A stretch of 64,000 nt of DNA. Source: Hemibagrus wyckioides. Lineage: Eukaryota; Chordata; Actinopteri; Siluriformes; Bagridae. The DNA lies in assembly GCF_019097595.1 (NCBI RefSeq), contig NC_080720.1:20857352-20921351 (forward strand). Direction: 5' to 3'. Positions 50,476 through 63,763 of this stretch are shown piece by piece. A program made the position numbers and the translations under genes. Numbering within the stretch: position 1 is the first letter of the stretch; every line of letters starts with the position of its first letter. Below the pieces are notes generated by a model. That model saw only the letters and a program-made list of their open reading frames with translations. It was not told the origin of the DNA and searched no databases.

Positions 50476-51384
50476 TAAGGAATAGAAAGACAGACATGTT
50501 GGTGTGTGCCATGTAGGTCACTAATCAAGAGCTATACACAGTGCTACAGGAGAATGAAGCTCGCCAGAGCAGACAGAGGCATGGCCGTAGCTATGAAGAA
50601 GCTTAACACAGCGAGACGTACAGGCACAGAATGGATAAGAAGAGGAGAGACAGCAGGAGCAGGAGAGACACAGCAGAAAGTAGAACACTGCAGACAGACT
50701 TGGAGAATTGAATAGACAGATAAGTCGAAAAGTTTTAGGCAGAGAAAATGAAGAAAAAAATAGTGCCCCCTACATGGCATGTACTAAATCTTCCAATAAT
50801 GCAGCTCAGCCACTGCAGTGCATCAGCTATCATAGACACAGACTAACTCTCTTTTCTGTTATGGGGTAGCATTTCTTCCCAAATGAATTTTTTTGTCTTG
50901 GGTGAATTTGTTATGGATTACTTGCTTGCTCTATGATGGAGTGGCTCATCCTGGATGTGTTAATGCCTTGCACTCAGTGTTCCTGGGAAAGGCGTAGATC
51001 CATCACAATGCTAACCAGGATAAAGCTGATACTAAAGAGGAATAAATAAATACATCTATTTATTTATTTGTTTGTTTACTGTGCCCAGCTTTGTAATAGT
51101 GTAAATGGTCGTCATGTAGTTTGCTTGCTTGTGCCGATTAAACACCCTGCTCACTTTTTCTCCCATATTTATATATGGTCAATTCCCACCTTCTAGTTTG
51201 ATGTCCCCTATCACATAACAGCTACTAACCTGCAGTTGCAGCAGTCGGTTTTACATTCAGGTCTCCATCATTGAACATTTGACTTCAGCAGGAAGGAATT
51301 AGTGTTAAATTACGCTGATTTATATGTTGCCCAAACGCTCCTGGTTACACACTTCAACACTCTTCAGAGTCACAGAGATGAGAA

Positions 51385-51597
51385 TAGGTTCCCTTTTTTG
51401 TCTGGTTCCTTCCTCATATACAGTAGTCTCAGGGAGTTTTCTTTGCCACCATAGCATCTGGCTTTAGGAATTAAAGAATTAGGAATCATTAGGAATTAGC
51501 TTTTTTTTTGTAATTTTTATTCTGAATTTTTGTATTTTTGTGAAGCTGCTTTGAGACAGTGTCCATTGCTAATACATATAAGAATTGAATTGAACCT
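51385..51597 (+). repeat. Common fish interspersed repeat
   Basis: AATAGGTTCCCTTTTTTGTC, TCTCAGGGAGTTTTCTTTGCC and GAAGCTGCTTTGAGACAGTGTCCATTGCTAAT with a GAATTGAATTGAA end: same family and layout as 15395-15660. Confidence 0.7.
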
Positions 51598-53115
51598 TGG
51601 ATGATGACGCAGTGACATTTAGCTGGTGTGGCTGTGATTGATACAGGAGAGAGAGAGTATGCCACGCCTCCCTTGCTTACAAGGCAGTGCTGCCAATTTT
51701 GCTCCATGGATGGCTGTGGCATCACTGGGATTCAAACTCGCGATCTCAGCACAATAGGGCATAACCCTTTTTCCCAGGTTGTTTTCACATCTGTCCCAGG
51801 CTCATGTACCACCTTGCTCAAGGTCACATCTGACATTACACTGCTGTTCTTGGACACCCTGGGAATTCTGCCGTTCTCTTGCTTCCATTTTTATGGCCCT
51901 GCTATGCCAAGTGTCTGGTTTTTCCCATTATCAGAAATATCTGCCTAAATTATTTGGAGCTTGGCTGGAGGAGGAGGTTAATAGAGGTGAAATGGCTTGT
52001 CAGGAATTTTTAAATTTGGATTTTACAATTCATTTTCAGCTGTAAATTACTAAATAAACCACTTTAATTCAGTGATTGTAATTGATCCAGATTTTATTTT
52101 TATATCCCCCAACATTTCCAGTGATCAGTTTTTCCAAGGATTGTAAGGTGGCTGAAATGTGTGATGTTCTTTTCTTGAATTTTTTTAAATTATTTCTCAT
52201 CACAGTTACTTACTAGATTTATTCAAACCATAACCTGTGAATTGCAACAGCACCAGCAATGGTTGTAAGAAAAATACACCAAAGAATGAGATGAAGAATT
52301 GAGGTCAGGCTGATTTCTTTCTAGCCCAGAGTGTAGATTCATGCAGTTTATCAATGACAGCAGTGTTGCGCGATTACACAGAGTGAAACACACGTCGATT
52401 TGATCTCTCATTCACATGCACATCTGTAACACATCAGAAGTGACTGAGAAGGAGCATGCAAGCTACAGACGTGAGTGTGATGAACATGAACTAGGTGGAA
52501 TAATTACTCGTCTTTCCCCCGAGTAGATCGATTGAGCACATACTGTCCAATCAAATTACACAAAAGGACACACAAGGGAACCATAGATTTAGTTTTTTAT
52601 TGGTTTCATGGTTTTTAACAAAAGGGTTTCAGAAGCACAGCATGAACCCAGTACAGCATTACAGACTCGAAAAACAAAAAGATCACAGATGCATCTGCCG
52701 TGGCAAGTGTGTAAATAATTTGCTGCACATCATTCTTAATATGCAATTGATGAAACCAAAGATGCAGCCTTTGCATCTTTAAAGTGCAATAAAATATTGA
52801 CTGTAATTACGGCTCCAAAGAGTATGCTTCTGGTGCTTTTGAAAGTGTTCCCGAGAGGCAAAAGAAAGCGAGGACCTTATGTGTATTAGATATTCTTTGT
52901 ACAGTGAAGTCCGCTGCTGCGCTTACCTGCCATTATGGCATCAATGAGTCGACAGTAGGGTATATCAAGAAAAAAGAAATGAAAATTGGTGAAGCCGTTG
53001 CTGTAGTTAAAGCAGTGGACACGATGGCTGTATGTCAAGTGTGAGATCCATATACCTCTTTTTTCCCTGAAATTGCTACTATTATGTGTGTGCAGGATTG
53101 CTATTAAAAGGGCAT

Positions 53116-53118
<3 letters not shown>

Positions 53119-53158
<40 letters not shown>
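53119..53158. repeat. (TA)n microsatellite
   Basis: Pure TA tract, about 365 bp before the exon iv acceptor tract. Confidence 0.97.
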
Positions 53159-53159
<1 letters not shown>

Positions 53160-53478
53160 TATAGATTCAAAGATGATAAGTGGAAAGGAAAGTTCCTAAA
53201 TGATTCTGTATTCTCTCTCTCTCTTTCTCTCTCTCTCTCTCAACCTTGTTAGCTTACATTGTTGATACTTACTACACACTACTGTAGTACATAGTATTAT
53301 TTGACATTTTTGTGTTTAATGTGGTACCTAGAGAAATTTATCCTTTTTTTTCAGCATCCTGCACCCATCCAGCAGTGATATTATTATTGTTATTAATATT
53401 AGTATTATTATTATTATTATGTTCGAATATGTAAACTATATCTTTCACATAAATGCCTGAAAATAATACTGACTTCTG

Positions 53479-53479
<1 letters not shown>

Positions 53480-53517
<38 letters not shown>

Positions 53518-53524
53518 TGCTCAG
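53480..53524 (+). promoter_or_regulatory. CT microsatellite acting as polypyrimidine tract of exon iv
   Basis: An almost uninterrupted CT repeat (53480-53513) runs into TCTTGCTCAG at the exon iv acceptor. It sits where the pyrimidine tract bound by U2AF is expected and could also bind PTB. The repeat is seen directly; the regulatory role is inferred. Confidence 0.75.
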
Positions 53525-53656
53525 CTCCCACCATTCTGAACGAGTTGAACTGGACACAGGCGCTGGAGCGGGTGTTTATAGATAACAGCAGAGAGGACCC
53601 CTCACTGCGCTGGCAGGTCTTCGGAAGTGCCACGGGTGTTACCAGATACTACCCAG
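53525..53656 (+). CDS. cacna2d2: cacna2d2 coding exon iv (132 nt), VWA_N domain
   Basis: It takes one base from exon iii, giving S then [17 protein letters not shown], a variable IDNSRED stretch and [19 protein letters not shown], and leaves one base of a split alanine codon. Both blocks are hallmarks of the VWA_N domain of alpha2/delta proteins, which packs beside the metal-binding VWA domain. [11 protein letters not shown] matches alpha2delta-2; alpha2delta-1 has GSATGLARYYP (from memory). N-W-T is a glycosylation sequon. The acceptor TTGCTCAG ends at 53524 behind a (CT)n microsatellite; the donor is GTGTGT at 53657, weaker than the GTAAGT or GTGAGT of the other exons. The open frame runs on into the intron to 53808, but homology stops at the donor. 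Confidence 0.97.
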
Positions 53657-54878
<1,222 letters not shown>

Positions 54879-55735
54879 TGAGTGCAGCTCCCTTGGTGGT
54901 ACACCCTCCAGTCTCTTCCACCAGAAGAGAGAATAAACTAGCCAGATTTAATCCTTGATCACCTTGTTTCCAGTGAGTGGAAACTGTTGGCTTCCTGCTA
55001 AGAGGCAAGCAGGCACACAGCGCTCACAGTACTTAATTCGAACCTCGCATGCTTGCTTACCCTTAACAGCCGAGCTTGCAGCTTACAGTTCCTCTCAGTC
55101 TTGGGTCAGTAATGTTCAGTCAGGTCAGGCCTGTCCCAATTTGCTTTTCCTGTCCTATTGCCTCATGCAGACAAACGCTGTCACTTAAACAGAGTGTGAA
55201 ATAGGAGAAATGCACAAAATCAATATGATCAATATAACTGTTTTCGTGCAGGCCATTGTTCCATTAAAATTGAGCACAGAGTGTCAGGAAGCGTTAGTGT
55301 AACACTTGTCTTGTGGCCAAATAGCAAAGCAAGAAATTTAAAATGTGCTTACACTGGCAAAGCTAGTTGAACCGCTAAGCTAGCTGTTGTAGGAAGAGGC
55401 CACAGTCATGTCAGACCATGTCCCCCAAAGCTGGAGGGTGCTAGCGACTCGCTAACAAGGCTCCTGTGTGACAGGGTAATTAAGTTCTTGCTCGATGAGA
55501 CTGTCCACTGTGCATTCACACAGAACAAAAGGAATCCCCGAATACCTGTACAAAGCTGTTAACACCAGCTGAGGACAGGCAACAGACATAGCGTCACTAT
55601 TTAATTTGCCAGCCTGCCGAAGCCAAACAGATAGAGATGGAGTGGCACTAAACGTCAGTATGTTTTTAACATGTGCATTCTCTTTGGGTTCAAATAAGGC
55701 ATTTTGAAGTTTTACTAAAAGTAGAACAATACGTG

Positions 55736-55950
55736 GCCCTGGTGAAGTTGGTAGAAGTTGGCAGGACCCCGTGCTCTCTTTGCCATGGCCTGGGTTCGAT
55801 TCCTGGGCAGGGTGCCAACCCAGCCACTGAAGAGTTAACTCTCAGTGCTGGTCCCAAGCTCGGATAAAAATGGGAGGGTTGCGACAGGAAGGGCATCTGG
55901 TGTAAAACCTGTGCCAAATCATGCGGATCAATTGATTTGCTACAAAACAG
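55736..55950 (+). mobile_element. tRNA-derived SINE (same family as 1006-1239), 3' truncated
   Basis: B box GGGTTCGATTCCTGGGCAGG near 55792, then CCAGCCACTGAAGAGTTAACTCTCAG and GAAGGGCATCTGGTGTAAAACC. The GGGAGCAGCC tail is missing and a poly(A)-like run (55983-55998) follows. Confidence 0.85.
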
Positions 55951-55999
55951 CCGACCATACCATTGTGCCGGATGAATGCTAGGAAAAAAAAAAAAAAAT

Positions 56000-56175
56000 C
56001 AGTTCTTGAAGTTAATGTGTTGGAAGCAAGAAAAATGGACAAGGGCTTAATTCTCATGGCTAGACAACTGGGTCCGAGCAGCTCCCAAAGGGGTGTTCCC
56101 AGTTTGCAGTGGGTAGTATTGACCAAAAGTGATATAAAGAAGGACAACCAGTGAACCAGCAACAGGGTCACAAGT
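56000..56175 (+). mobile_element. Tc1-like 5' fragment (family of 17583-18060)
   Basis: CAGTTCTTGAAGTTAATGTGTTGGAAGC, CATGGCTAGACAACTGGGTC and AACCAGTGAACCAGCAACAGGGTCAC match the 5' coding region of this fish Tc1 family. The termini are absent. It abuts the SINE at 55736. Confidence 0.78.
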
Positions 56176-57606
56176 ACATTACCCATCAGCCCCTGCACAT
56201 CTGGAGATCACACACACCTGAGTCACATTAAAATGTAATGAGCACTGGTATTTCAGTTTTATCTTTGGTAACATGCTTTGTCTTGCATTTGTCGCATTCA
56301 CTTCATGTTCTTATGATTCTATGGTTGCCTCGTTTGTGTTTTTCTAGTCTCATTATACCATATCTGCACACTCACAGCCTACTCCAAATGCACCTCCTGA
56401 CACCAGGCATTTACTGAGGAATGAACGCAGAAAGCCACATGTTCATGTTAATGCACTCTGTGGGCTTTGGATCTCCCATGAGATTCATATCTCCATATGA
56501 AAATAAAAACCCTGCATCTTACGTGATTTTACTTTTTGGCCCCAATGCACACGTGCTTCAATGTCCAGGCATGAAGACGATGAGGTGATGATGCCAGTTG
56601 AATATAGTCTGCCCCCATGTGTGACCTAGTGTGTGATATGATGTTGTGAGGCTGAGCAGTGATCTACATTATGTCTGAGCTCGTGTTATCTCTCCAGAAT
56701 ATTCCCTGCCCTTTCAAAGCCCTTTTTTTACACTGTCACTTAGCAACCCTTACCCAGCCATTCTGATTGACAGGGCCATGACAGGGTGCCAGTCAGGACG
56801 TGTCGGGTCAAGTTTGTGTGATTATGGGCTAGTACACTGTCTTTGTGTGTTACACTCTCCGTATGACTTCACCTGCCACATGGGTTCAAATGATAGTTAA
56901 AGCCAAGCATGTGGATGTGAGGAACCATGTGACAGGCTCAGGAAGAGTCTAATAACATGTGTAGGCACTTGGCCAAATGCAGGAGTCCTGGGATTTCTGG
57001 GATGTTTATATGTTTCATTTTATTGTCATCTCATCCATGTAAATGAGTGTAAGTGGCGCTAAATATAGGACCATATTGCAACAAACAAGAGAAGGGGTTT
57101 GATTACAGAACAGAATAAATTACAATGAGTGTGTTACAAACACCCCAGAGAATCGTAATCCTAAAGCAGAGCCTCTATTCTTGAAATTTTGTGAAGTAAT
57201 ATTTGGATATTACAAATAGTTTCATAGATGCATAATGTTAATGGGGAAGTGATCCTAGATCAGCACTCTCACTGCAGTAAGCAAAGATAAATTAAGTTAA
57301 AACCTAACAGTTTATACACTTACATATATTTACACATATACAGTACTGAAACACAACCCGCAAGTGCAAAGGTCAGAAAGGGAGAGGACCTGGACCTGAA
57401 CGCTTAGCCCCACATTTCTTAAAAGGCAGTGGATCAGACACAACATTAACATATATCAGATCAACACACATGTCTTTCCTCTGGTTAATTCTCACGTTGC
57501 AAAACGATGCTGATAAGACAACGAAATCTAAAGAAGAGCCAAAACTGGATCAAGAGCCATACCCCATAAATATCAGTATAGAGCTAAACAGCTTTACATA
57601 TAATTT

Positions 57607-57795
57607 GGGGCGGTGGTAGCTCAAGTGGTTAAGGCGCTGGGTTTTTGACCAGATGATCGAGGTTCAAGCCCCAGCACCACCAAACTGCCCTACTCTGCTC
57701 CAGGGGCACTTGGAGATGTGCTCTGACCCCAAGGAATGTGAAGAAAGAATTTCACTGTGTATTAATGTATATGTGACAAATAAAGACAACTTATA
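57607..57795 (+). mobile_element. tRNA-derived SINE (second family), well-kept tRNA head
   Basis: GGTAGCTCAAGTGGTTAAGGCGCTGGG (A box TAGCTCAAGTGG) and GAGGTTCAAGCCCC (B box) form a tRNA-like head. It is followed by a SINE body ending ATTTCACTGTGTATTAATGTATATGTGACAAATAAAGAC. This is a retroposon and not a functional tRNA gene. Confidence 0.85.
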
Positions 57796-58018
57796 GAGTC
57801 GTAGTTAAAGTGGACACTTTTTATGCAGCTACTTTAGTTTATTTTTCTCTGAGGCCATTAAGATTCTGTAAATCACCTGGTTGTAGGTCACACCTCCGAT
57901 TTTTCTCGAGTGCATGCACTCAATATTTTTCGATAGCGTCTAGACCACCAAGCACTAAAATGTAAAAAGTGCAAAGAAGAAAATGAAATGTAAAATCAAG
58001 ATACAATTTAATAACACA

Positions 58019-58390
58019 AAATAAAAAATACTGTGTATTCTGAATGAGAAGATAAACTTTGAAATGAACATTAAACTTCTAAGTTTAAGAAAATTTTCAG
58101 TAAATTTCTGTTTAGCCCTAGTAGACATTTAAAACACTGCAAATTCAGTGGCTTAGAAGCTTATTATTCAGAAGCTTATAAAATAGCACTTGATCCATTT
58201 TTTTTTTTTCTGTATCATGCACTGGCAGTTAATTGAGCACAAAAATTAATGTAGCCATGTGATACTAAATTGAGGCCGTGTTTTATTTAACCATTAATTC
58301 ATTAGTCGGAGATGTTGAATAAATAAAATAATGGCTGTGATTTTGTTCATGAAACATGTTCTCCTGAACATGTCGGACATGCTGACCTAA
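58019..58390 (+). repeat. Diverged repeat, copy 1 of a direct pair
   Basis: It shares ordered blocks with 60045-60390: AATACTGTG.ATTCTGAATGAG.AGATAA, ACTGCAAATTCAG, a T-rich run then AT.GTGCA..G.CAGTTAATT.AGCACA, GTAGCCATGTGATAC.AAAT, and ATTAATTCATTAGTC.GAGA.GT.GAATA.ATAAAATAATG. Confidence 0.8.
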
Positions 58391-60044
58391 CGATTTATCT
58401 GCTACAATTACAGCTTGAAGTAAGTGTTGTTATCCGTCAGCTCGTGACAGTAGCAGTGTCTCTGACTGAGATGCTTTATGGACTAAAAGGTACAATACTG
58501 TTAATTAATGAATAATATAACTTTTATCCATTTAATATTGGCCTCAAATGGCAGTCCCTAGTTTCTGGAGTGAATTTACAGCCCAAAACTTATATTTCAG
58601 TATGACATACAGTTACATCAAAGTGTCAGGCAGTGGCACTGGACTTAATACTGCTCCTCCCTCGAGCTGACAATGCACAAGAAAAATGGGCTCTAGTGCA
58701 AGGCCAGAAAGGCAGAATCGGCTAAAACATACCTCTGCTTTAATGTTAACTGCAGCCTGCGCATGTAGTTCATGCACAACTCTTGGTTCAGTCCGTAGTT
58801 ACAGATGAGGTCTTAACACTGGTGTGTGTGTCATTTCTGTATTACATCCTCACAGGCACAAAGTTACCATGTGAGCTGAAAATAACGTTCTAGAAAGTTC
58901 TAGGAGACACTATCTGGGTGATGTTAATAACACGGTTTAGGAAAAGTATACTAAGGTTGTATACATAAAGTAAACATGCTGTAGGATAAATAGGACAAAA
59001 TACAATAAAAATATGGCAGTGTGTTTGAAATGGCTTAAAACCCTGTTTAAGTGTTTGGTCTTCTCTGAAGTGGCTTTGAAACCTTAATAGTAATTGAAAT
59101 TTGCTTAATTTAAGACTTTTAATCCAAAAGTCTTACTTAAAGGCAAACTGTGCAGTTTTAGATGAGAGGGTAATGTAATTTGCAGGATAATGAATTGCAG
59201 TTCTAATGTTAGGCTACGCTTAGTTACGGCAGGAAGCGAGACGAGGCAGCTCTCTGAAGTCAAAAGCCATCTGTAATGTCAGTGCTGTAAGAAATGACAC
59301 CGCATGTGACTTATCTGTCCATATGATAAAATACAATTTAATGGATGGATTGATAGATAGATAGACAGACAGGCAGACAGATATATAGTGAGGAAAGGTG
59401 AGTGTGATTAGAATTCTGATCTATTTGGGCGTTTGTGTTTCTGGTCATATTGCACTTGTTTTGTTGGTGTATTTTGATGATGGAAAGGTTGAACAGTTGT
59501 GAATGAATCAGTGACCTTGTTCATACCTGCCTTTAACATCCATCTGTAGCCCTTTACACTTGACATTATTAATGCATCTCCAGTGACCACTTTGGATCAG
59601 ATTTCTTTCATGGTTTCCAAAGGATGAAGGGTTGCACACACTTCTATTACTCCTGTCTTCCTCTGTATTTATTTTCAAACCTGCCCTGCAAATCCTATTG
59701 TATGTACATGTGTGAGCTGTTTCAAATTATTTAATTGCATGGTCTGCTAACACAAGTAAATGAATGAGAGATGAGAAGATGAAAGAAGCTTCGAAAACCA
59801 GCTACCATTGCCTCTGCTGTTATAGCACTGCTCTTATCCGTTAGCCTATAAGCTGCTATTAAGCACGATTTCTAAACAGTCTGACGATGATTACGTATTT
59901 AATGCCGACGATGCCGTTGATTTGACGGTCCTACGTTGCTGTCTGAGATGCTTCAAGACACTTTCATGTTCACAAGGTCAGATGCTTCCCAAACCATCTC
60001 CAGATCGGATTTGACCTTGTTCACACTTGAATTTAGTCAAAAAA

Positions 60045-60390
60045 TACTAAAATTAAAAATACTGTGAATTCTGAATGAGGAGATAATCAAAGTGTAGTAT
60101 ACTTCCTGTATATTGCTGCATTATCATACTGCAAATTCAGGTTAATATAATAATATAGCTTTGACCACATTATTCAGAATCATTTTCATTTTACATTTTA
60201 TTTTTTATTTTTTTTTATATCGTGCACAGGTAGTTAATTCAGCACACAAATTAAAGTAGCCATGTGATACAAAATCAAGGTCATGAAATTGTAAAGTGTG
60301 CACGAGATGTTTTATCCGGCTATTAATTCATTAGTCTGAGACGTAGAATATATAAAATAATGCCACTGAATTTGTTCATTCAATACTTAA
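60045..60390 (+). repeat. Diverged repeat, copy 2 of a direct pair
   Basis: Same block order as 58019-58390, about 2 kb downstream, with small indels. Either an old local duplication or two copies of an unnamed interspersed repeat. Confidence 0.8.
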
Positions 60391-60940
60391 AATGAATCAT
60401 CCATGTAAACTAACCAACTGCTCTGTCACAGTAAGACTGTAACCTCAAGTATGATAGTAAAATGATAGTAAGTTTGAGGTTTGACTTCTTGTGTGTTTCA
60501 CTCAGTCACTAAGGTGAAGATTTTAATCGATTCAATCGAGTCTTTCCCGTAAACTATCCAGGAAAACGGTTTCCTAAAACAAGTGGGACCTCTGGCTGGC
60601 CAAGTCAAATTAGTCTTGAGTGAGTTATGAGTTCCAGCATGCTTTTTGGCACATGCATTTCCTGTTTCTCTGTCTCTTGTGAGATGGAAGAGATGGAAAC
60701 AAACCGATTAGCCGGCAATAACGCAGCACCTTTCCCCCTCTGATTTCACTCGTAACTCTGACCGGGAAAATTAATGGGCCAGTCAACAGGCTTAATTGTC
60801 TCCAGTTGCTCTCACGTTAATTATTAACATGCCTCCATTATAACCTGTGTCGGCAATGGTTAGCAAAAGAGGGCAGAAGGGAGAGGAGAGAGAGAGGAGA
60901 GTGTGAGAGAGCCTCCTTAAAACAACAGAGGATTTAGCAG

Positions 60941-60941
<1 letters not shown>

Positions 60942-61005
<64 letters not shown>

Positions 61006-61019
61006 AGAGAGAGAGAGAG
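60942..61019. repeat. (TA)n then (GA)n microsatellite
   Basis: TA tract of about 60 bp (60942-61004) running into a short GA tract. Confidence 0.97.
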
Positions 61020-62396
61020 GATTTGAAGGAGAAATATGGAGTCAGAGGCAATTTCTGCTAGCCAAGTGTTACAGAGATGCTATTTGAGCGGTTCAGCTCA
61101 GCAGAGCGGCCCGAAAGCAGATATTGATTTTCTGAGAAAAGTCAATCTGGCTCCTCAATAAATATTATGGCAGCTGCTCAAACCCACCCAGAGCCATGGC
61201 TTCAAAATGTCATAGCCAGAAACAAAATGGAGCCTGGGGCTTGGCTTATCTGTCCTTTGGCTCTGTGTCTTTTCTCAGAAAGGCAAAGAAATGGAAGATA
61301 TAACTTTCCGCAGGAAGCCGGTAAAACTGCACCACTTAATGCTACAATGTTACCTGCAGCTTAGAATGAATGTTTAATACAAAAAAATGATATGTTGTGT
61401 TGTTTTTAACAATTGCCATGTTTCAGATGACTATGTATGTTTCCATTCGCAAATTCGAATGAATTCCATCTGGCTGCAGATTCTGAAATTATTGTTTATT
61501 TGTGCTGTAAACATTGCAATTCGATTTAAATATTAGTTGACGTGCATTACAGATAAACGAAACCTCTTCACAAGCACATAGCAGCTGTCATCACGTTCAC
61601 ACTGCACATGCACACAAGGTATTTTTAAATCCGATTGAGAAAATAGACAGATCCAAGTGTTTACATGGCAATTTTTTCAAATCTACACCAACCCTTTCAG
61701 ACTGTTTGGAATTTCATTTGGATCAGTCGAGGCGTTTACATGACAGCTTTTCAATCCAATTGACCTCTCAGTATGATAACTTACAAATTATTTGGTCAAC
61801 TGTAAAAAAAATAAAATAAAATACTGAATAAAAAAACGTGTGTTTAAAATATTATACAGAATAGAAATTTTTTAATGAATTTAATGTCAAGATATTTTAG
61901 TGCTTAGATTCTGCTGTCTATTTCTCAAAGGAGAAAATGTTGAGTTCATAAATATATCAGTATACATTTAATAAGCATGCTTAAACAGCATTCTATAGTG
62001 GGTTTTTTTTTAAATACATCAGTTAGTTAGTCAGTGTAAAATGTTCCAGTAAACACTGATATGTTTTCGAAGAATTCCATCAGTATCAAGTATTCAGTAC
62101 CCAGAAACCAGTTTTTTAATCATTTTCATATTTCTGAGAGATAAACAGAGACCTCAGTCATCATCTGCCAACATACGTTGGGTTAAATAAGAGTGAGACA
62201 TTATTTCTCTTGCATAGCTGCTCAACATATTCTCATATTTTCATCTTAATTAAATTTTTATCCAGCTGGTGAATGCAGACAAAGAGCAGAGCGCCATAAA
62301 ATAATAATAACTCCATCAGAGCGTCTGTACCAACGTACATCTTTGTGAAAGCAATGCTGTATCTCTCACTCACACACATGCTGTCCAAACATAGCT

Positions 62397-62399
<3 letters not shown>

Positions 62400-62450
<51 letters not shown>
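62400..62450. repeat. (CT)n-(CA)n microsatellite
   Basis: CT tract of about 30 bp followed by a CA/CG-CA tract. Confidence 0.95.
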
Positions 62451-62697
62451 TCAAACGTTTCTGCGGCCTGTAACTCAGCAGGCACGTGTGTCACCTGTGC
62501 ACATTAGCATTAGTAATTGGCTCATTTCTTAACATTCTCAGTTTAGCAGCACCTCTACGGCTACGAGAAGAAAGAGAATAAGAACAGAAACATGAAGACG
62601 TTGAGATTCATAAATACTTGACAGGTCACAGAGTGTAAACACAATCTCTTTTTATCATTCTTCTCCTAACACATTTATTTATTTACATATCTATCTT

Positions 62698-62797
<100 letters not shown>

Positions 62798-63020
62798 GAG
62801 ATAAAGAGATCTATCTATCTAGAGATAAATTATATATGTATAAATTGGCTGCTGAATTGCAACACCCCATTCCAAGGGCTGCCATGCAATAAAAAAAGGC
62901 TCACATTGACATGTGTTGTGTATTTCAAAAAAACAATTTCATCACTGAAAACCGTGTGGACCGTGATTAGGTTTGAGTTTTCCCAGCCCACCATCTAGCA
63001 AAAAAAAGGTCATTACATAT

Positions 63021-63022
<2 letters not shown>

Positions 63023-63079
<57 letters not shown>
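63023..63079. repeat. (AT)n microsatellite
   Basis: Pure AT tract of about 57 bp. Confidence 0.97.
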
Positions 63080-63081
<2 letters not shown>

Positions 63082-63701
63082 GCCTAAGTTTCCCACTGCG
63101 AACATCTCTGTGGCTTTCCAGTAAATAATACTTCAAGATGAACGTTGTATGTGACGTGAAATATATGTTATGAATATTAAATTTCTCATCATGCCCTTGA
63201 TTTTATTAGGCCAAGATCAGGGTTAGATTCATAGACTCATAGGCTGTTAGTTGTTAGTTTAACGTCTGCACTCTGACTGGTCCATTGCTTGTTGCCATTG
63301 TGGTTTCTTGAGCTGTACACCTTTGGTACCATTAATGTGTCTTCTGTGTAGCCTTTTACATGGAATACACTGTGGGCATTATATCTGTTAAAATCTATTA
63401 CATTATTTCCAGGTAAAAGATATATAGGGTATTGTTACAATACAGTGGAAAGGTACAGTGTAGATTTTCAGTTACATTTTTATTCTTTAGGGCCCTGGCA
63501 ACACTCAACACAAGTAAATATTTACAGTATATTGTATGTTGTTGTTTTTTCCCCCATAAGTGCTGTCACATTTGATCCATCTCATCTCATGTGTTAGATT
63601 TATAAAACAGCAGATGTCCACGATACTAGCTACGCTAGAGAGTAAGCTACTAGCTTTCGCACTTGGGCTTGTTTGTGTGTTTCTGGCCAAGTGCTGGAGC
63701 A

Positions 63702-63723
63702 TGTGTGTGTGTGTGTGTGTGTA

Positions 63724-63761
<38 letters not shown>
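63702..63761 (+). repeat. (GT)n-(GA)n microsatellite
   Basis: GT tract with one TATG break followed by a pure GA tract of about 34 bp. Confidence 0.96.

Positions 63762-63763
<2 letters not shown>

Larger units (their letters stand above)
39394..53524 (+). other. cacna2d2: cacna2d2 intron, about 14.1 kb
   Basis: A GT..AG intron (donor GTGAGT at 39394, acceptor TTGCTCAG ending at 53524). It contains SINE copies on both strands (39557-39876, 40569-40897, 42988-43369, 49646-49720), two copies of a common fish repeat (41060-41165, 51385-51597), a GATA array (43905-43990), a long-TIR element (44180-44823), tandem repeats of about 300 bp (46240-46890), an ATATG array (48329-48400), CT and GA tracts (48785-48821, 49130-49157, 50436-50472), an AT tract (53119-53158), and possible conserved non-coding segments. 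Its last 45 bases are mostly a CT microsatellite. Confidence 0.85.

Noticed and set aside
57607..57680. Possible tRNA gene
   Set aside because: Good A and B boxes, but followed by a SINE body and tail also present at 24322; the cloverleaf stems do not close well.
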